Shown here one piece after another: positions 29,571-32,539 of a stretch of 32,539 nt of DNA. Within the stretch, counting starts at the first letter, position 1; every line of letters begins with the position of its first letter. The DNA lies in the NCBI GenBank assembly GCA_902765305.1, contig CACWZI010000043.1, forward strand, positions 1-32,539, read 5' to 3'. The position numbers and the translations under genes are program-made. The notes beneath the pieces were generated by a model that did not search any database, had not been told where the DNA came from, and worked only from the letters and a program-made list of their open reading frames with translations. The stretch is from an uncultured Eubacteriales bacterium. GTDB taxonomy: Bacteria > Bacillota > Clostridia > Christensenellales > Aristaeellaceae.

Positions 29571-30824
29571 TTGAACAAGTACAGAGATTTCGACAACTAC
29601 CTGAAGGAGTATCCGTCCACGGACGGGTATTTCGGGAAATACGGCGGCAACTACCTGGAGGACCCTGAGCTGATCAAGGCCTTCAACGAGTACGCCGAGG
29701 CCTACCACACCATCGCCCAGTCGGCCCAGTTCATCGCCGAGCTGCGGCGCATCCGCAGGGATTTCCAGGGCAGGCCCACGCCGGTCTACCACTGCCAGAA
29801 CCTCTCGAACCTGCTGGGGCGGACGCAGATCTACCTCAAGCGCGAGGACCTGAACCACACCGGGGCCCACAAGCTGAACCACTGCATGGGCGAGGGCTTG
29901 CTGGCCAAGTACATGGGCAAGAAGAAGCTGATCGCCGAGACCGGCGCGGGCCAGCACGGCGTGGCCCTGGCCACCGCGGCGGCCTACTTCGGCATGGAAT
30001 GCGACATCTACATGGGCGAGGTGGACATCGCCAAGCAGGCCCCCAACGTCACCCGCATGAAGCTGCTGGGCGCGAACGTGATCCCGGTCAGCTTCGGGCT
30101 GAAGACGCTGAAGGAGGCCGTGGACGCCGCGTTCATGGCCTACGCGAAGGAATATAAGGACGCGGTGTACTGCATCGGCACCGCCGCCGGCCCCCATCCC
30201 TTCCCGCTGATGGTGCGGGACTTCCAGTTCTGCATCGGCGAGGAGGCCCGGGCGCAGTTCACGGACATGACCGGACACCTGCCGGACCAGGTAGTGGCCT
30301 GCGTGGGCGGCGGCTCCAACTCCATCGGCATGTTCACGCCCTTCCTGGCCGACCCTGTGGAGCTGGTGGGCGTGGAGCCCCTGGGCCGCGGGCCCGAGCT
30401 GGGCGACCACGCGGCGTCCATCACCTACGGCACCGAGGGCATCATGCACGGCTTCAAGAGCATCATGCTCGCCGATGCCGACGGCAACCCGGCCCCGGTC
30501 TATTCCAACGCCAGCGGCCTGGACTATCCCGCCGCCGGCCCGGAGCACGCGCTGCTGCACGACATGGACCGCATCAAATACGTCACCGTGGACGACGACG
30601 CGGCCATCGAGGCGCTGTTCCTGCTCAGCCGCCACGAGGGCATCATCCCCGCCATCGAGAGTTCCCACGCACTGGCCTACGCCATCCGGGTGGCGCGCCG
30701 TGGCCTGACCGGCTCGATCCTGGTGAACCTCTCCGGCCGCGGCGACAAGGACCTGGACTTCGTCGTGGAAAACTACGGCTACGGCCCGGAGTTTTTGGAG
30801 AAGATGGGGAAGCGGAGGCGGTAA
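29571..30824 (+). CDS. trpB: Tryptophan synthase beta subunit (orphan)
   Basis: This PLP enzyme joins indole and serine to tryptophan. The 417 residues carry the PLP lysine K101 in HTGAHKLNH, the catalytic Glu in [10 protein letters not shown], the phosphate loop VGGGSNSIG, and the pyridine-contact serine in [10 protein letters not shown]. Sequence variants such as [12 protein letters not shown] and [12 protein letters not shown] differ from the classical TrpB (LNNVLGQALLAK, ERQALNV). No trpA or other trp gene is near, so it could salvage indole or act on another nucleophile. The start is TTG 29571; the upstream site GAAAGGGG is about 12 bases away and weak. It is followed 27 bases later by an aldolase gene on the same strand. 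Confidence 0.94.
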   Translation: MNKYRDFDNYLKEYPSTDGYFGKYGGNYLEDPELIKAFNEYAEAYHTIAQSAQFIAELRRIRRDFQGRPTPVYHCQNLSNLLGRTQIYLKREDLNHTGAHKLNHCMGEGLLAKYMGKKKLIAETGAGQHGVALATAAAYFGMECDIYMGEVDIAKQAPNVTRMKLLGANVIPVSFGLKTLKEAVDAAFMAYAKEYKDAVYCIGTAAGPHPFPLMVRDFQFCIGEEARAQFTDMTGHLPDQVVACVGGGSNSIGMFTPFLADPVELVGVEPLGRGPELGDHAASITYGTEGIMHGFKSIMLADADGNPAPVYSNASGLDYPAAGPEHALLHDMDRIKYVTVDDDAAIEALFLLSRHEGIIPAIESSHALAYAIRVARRGLTGSILVNLSGRGDKDLDFVVENYGYGPEFLEKMGKRRR

Positions 30825-30851
30825 ATTCTGAAATTCAAGGAGGAAACCATC

Positions 30852-31703
30852 ATGTCCCTGGTCAACGCAATCGACCTGGTGCGTCAGGCGGACGCGAGGG
30901 GGGCGGCGGTGCTCTCGTTCGTGTGTATCGACTACAACGAGGCCCGGGCCGTCATAAGCGCCGCGGAGCAAACCGGCAAGCCGGCCATCATCATGCTGCT
31001 GCCGGAGTATGTGACAAAGTACAGCCTGAACGGCTTCGGCGAGTTCGCGGCGATGGTGCGCTTCATGGCCGAACACACCGACGCCCGCATCGGCCTGCAC
31101 CTGGACCACAGCTACGACGAGGCCGAGGTTCGCTGGGCCATCGAGTGTGGCTTCACCTCGGTCATGTTCGACGCCTCCCGGGACGACCTGGAGACCAACA
31201 TCCGCCGCACCCGGGCGGTGGTCGATTACGCCCACGCCCGGGGGGTGGCGGTGGAATCGGAGCTGGGCAGCGTGGGCCTGGCCAGCGAGCGCTGGGGCGA
31301 GCGGACCGACCTGTTCACCAAGCCCGACGCGGCGGCGCTGTTCTGCCGGGAAACGGGCGTGGATTCCCTGGCCGTCGCCATCGGCAACGCCCACGGCGAC
31401 TACCTGCAGACCCCCAGACTGGACCTTGGACGTCTGGATGCGATCGACGCCGCCACCGACACGCCCCTGGTGCTGCACGGCGGCAGCGGCATCCCCGAGG
31501 ACCAGCTGGTCGAGGCCTTCCGCCGGGGCATCAACAAGTTCAACTACGGCACCGACGTCAAGCGCTGCTACATCCGGGCGATCCGCGACTACATGGCGAA
31601 GCACGACCCGCCCGAGAGCCTGGACGTGCTGGGCATTCCCGCCGCCGCACAGGCGGCCATGACCGAACTCATCGCACGGAAGCTGTCGCTGTCGCGCCTG
31701 TAG
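30852..31703 (+). CDS. Class II (zinc) aldolase, fructose/tagatose-bisphosphate type
   Basis: This metal-dependent enzyme cleaves sugar bisphosphates to dihydroxyacetone phosphate and an aldehyde. The 283 residues show the class II motifs: HLDHSYDE with catalytic D85 and zinc-binding H86, DASRDD after the next strand, VESELGSVG with E137 region, AIGNAHGDY with zinc H181, and LHGGSGIPE with zinc H209, then KFNYGTDVKRCY. It is nearest in style to the GatY/KbaY/Fba short forms. It has a perfect site AAGGAGG before ATG 30852. It is probably co-transcribed with trpB, an unexpected partner. Whether the substrate is fructose- or tagatose-bisphosphate or something else cannot be told. Confidence 0.9.
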   Translation: MSLVNAIDLVRQADARGAAVLSFVCIDYNEARAVISAAEQTGKPAIIMLLPEYVTKYSLNGFGEFAAMVRFMAEHTDARIGLHLDHSYDEAEVRWAIECGFTSVMFDASRDDLETNIRRTRAVVDYAHARGVAVESELGSVGLASERWGERTDLFTKPDAAALFCRETGVDSLAVAIGNAHGDYLQTPRLDLGRLDAIDAATDTPLVLHGGSGIPEDQLVEAFRRGINKFNYGTDVKRCYIRAIRDYMAKHDPPESLDVLGIPAAAQAAMTELIARKLSLSRL

Positions 31704-31808
31704 AAAAATAATTTTGTTCACATCTCCTTTAGCTTTGCATTAGGTTCCCATGGGATAATGCAACCGTCCCAAGGAAAGGGACGAAATAAAGCAAGGAGAT
31801 GAATTGCA
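31704..31808. other. Gap before the Gly-rich secreted protein gene
   Basis: The stretch has GATAAT at 31755-31760 as a candidate -10 without a -35 at normal distance, and the ribosome site AAGGAGAT just before ATG 31809. No terminator for the aldolase gene is obvious. Confidence 0.4.
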
Positions 31809-32375
31809 ATGAAGCATTATCTGAGTGGTATTGTGATCGCGCTGTCCCTGGCGCTGGTGTTGGTGTTGGGCGTGGTGGCCCTGGCGGAGAACGAGCCGCA
31901 GGCCCCCGAGCTGCCCGCGGCGGGCGACCTGCAGACCCCGGCCGAGGCCCCTGAGGCCGCGCCGGCCACCGACGACGCCCAGGCGACCCAGGACAACACC
32001 GCCCTCCAGGCGGCCCTTGAGGCCTACCGGGCGGCCAAGGATTCTACCCGTGAGCAGGCGCTGCAGGACGAGCTGGACGGCTACGTGGCCGCCGGCAAGC
32101 TGACCCAGGAACAGGCCGACCTGATCATGAAGTACTACAAGGAGCGCCAGTCCCTGCGCAACGGCACCTGCCCCGGCTGCGGCTACCAGTTCCAGAACGG
32201 CATGAACGGCAAGGGCGGCCGCGGCGGCAAGGGCGGTCGCATGAACGGCGGCTTTGGCGGCAAGGGCGGCCGTGGCGGCTTCGGCGGCCAGATGGTCCCC
32301 GGCACCCCCGACGGCATGTCCGCCCAGGGCGAGACGCCGGCCGCGCCCCAGATGAGCGGCGACGAGGGCATCTGA
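31809..32375 (+). CDS. Secreted Gly/Lys/Arg-rich protein of unknown function
   Basis: This 188-residue protein has a signal peptide (MKHYLSGIVIALSLALVLVL, cleavage likely after ALA at ~26). Three parts follow: an acidic Ala/Pro/Glu-rich stretch (~28-66); a helical segment at ~66-116 (AALEAYRAAKDSTREQALQ and GKLTQEQADLIMKYYKERQ); and a short CPGCGY knuckle at ~120-125 followed by a Gly-rich tail with repeated GKGGRGG and FGG units. The helical part with KLTQEQADLI resembles short pieces of secreted clostridial proteins whose role is not known. CAAGGAGAT precedes the ATG. It may be a wall-associated or nucleic-acid-binding secreted protein, but nothing shows this directly. Confidence 0.72.
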   Translation: MKHYLSGIVIALSLALVLVLGVVALAENEPQAPELPAAGDLQTPAEAPEAAPATDDAQATQDNTALQAALEAYRAAKDSTREQALQDELDGYVAAGKLTQEQADLIMKYYKERQSLRNGTCPGCGYQFQNGMNGKGGRGGKGGRMNGGFGGKGGRGGFGGQMVPGTPDGMSAQGETPAAPQMSGDEGI

Positions 32376-32396
32376 TCGGAACGGTGTACACGGAAC

Positions 32397-32422
32397 GGTG
32401 GAAACCCGAAAGGGTTTCCACC
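32397..32422 (+). terminator. Hairpin with GAAA loop after the Gly-rich gene
   Basis: GGTGGAAACCC (32397-32407) and GGGTTTCCACC (32412-32422) pair perfectly around GAAA, 22 bases past the stop codon. It is a stable tetraloop hairpin, without a T run. Confidence 0.6.
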
Positions 32423-32441
32423 GGTTCTGTGCGTGGATGGC

Positions 32442-32539
32442 AAATTCTGATTTGTCGAGCTGTTGGTGGAAAAGCAGAGGGTAGTACAAAGGGAACAGGG
32501 AACAGTCAACAGGGAACAGGAAAAGCCGCGCACGGAATG
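32442..32539 (-). repeat. Second full-type copy of the dispersed element, cut by the window end
   Basis: It begins AAATTCTGATTTGTCG and then gives, in reverse orientation, the right half of the element at 10440-10658 (bases ~10575-10658). The same 30-base block, 7-base GGGAACA units and a GCCGCGCACGGAATG end are present. It carries one extra unit with TCAACA inside the tandem part, so the short repeats vary in number between copies. Confidence 0.8.

Overview
This window looks like a chromosomal segment from a GC-rich anaerobic Clostridia-type Firmicute, probably an uncultured gut member in the range of Christensenellales or Oscillospirales. That placement is inference from three things: strong GGAGG ribosome sites with many TTG and GTG starts; clostridial families (CD3324-type regulator, RNHCP protein, His-less HPr paralogue); and many secreted SH3-type proteins with short signal peptides. 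No tRNA, rRNA, CRISPR array or intact transposase gene was seen.

Layout. 1-1.6 kb: the end of a redox protein with a thioredoxin-like tail, an AT-rich orphan gene, and a block of nested repeats. 1.6-5.8 kb: a type III restriction-modification pair (mod, res). 5.8-7.0 kb: thioredoxin reductase, convergent with an HPr-like gene across an 18-bp perfect hairpin. 7.2-10.4 kb: the rpmH-rnpA-yidD-yidC-jag block, but with no dnaA beside it. 10.4-14.0 kb: a MITE-like element, a polar amino-acid ABC transporter (binding protein, permease, ATPase) and a HAD phosphatase. 14.05-16.3 kb, minus strand: an RNHCP/CD3324 operon behind an unusual leader with a 10-codon ORF and palindromes, and an Ldh-family dehydrogenase. 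16.35-16.76 kb: non-coding DNA with a tight cluster of DnaA-box-like 9-mers. 16.8-21.7 kb: a potassium module, kdpD-kdpE-ktrB on minus and ktrA plus a 39-residue membrane peptide on plus, divergent around repeated half-sites. 21.9-29.4 kb: a run of six genes, five with signal peptides, carrying SH3-like, cysteine-repeat, peptidoglycan-binding and muramidase modules; this is a cell-surface island. 29.5-31.7 kb: an orphan tryptophan synthase beta gene with a class II aldolase. 31.8-32.4 kb: a secreted Gly-rich protein, then another copy of the MITE-like element running off the end.

How the parts fit. The rpmH block handles ribosome, tRNA-processing and membrane-insertion functions. The Kdp-type sensor and regulator most likely control the Ktr potassium channel through direct repeats between the divergent promoters. 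The surface island probably acts in the cell wall. The main points for a second look are the DnaA-box cluster detached from dnaA, the dispersed TTCTGATTTGTCG element present in full and hairpin-only forms, the palindrome-controlled mini-ORF leader, the mosaic methyltransferase, and the 39-residue cysteine repeats.
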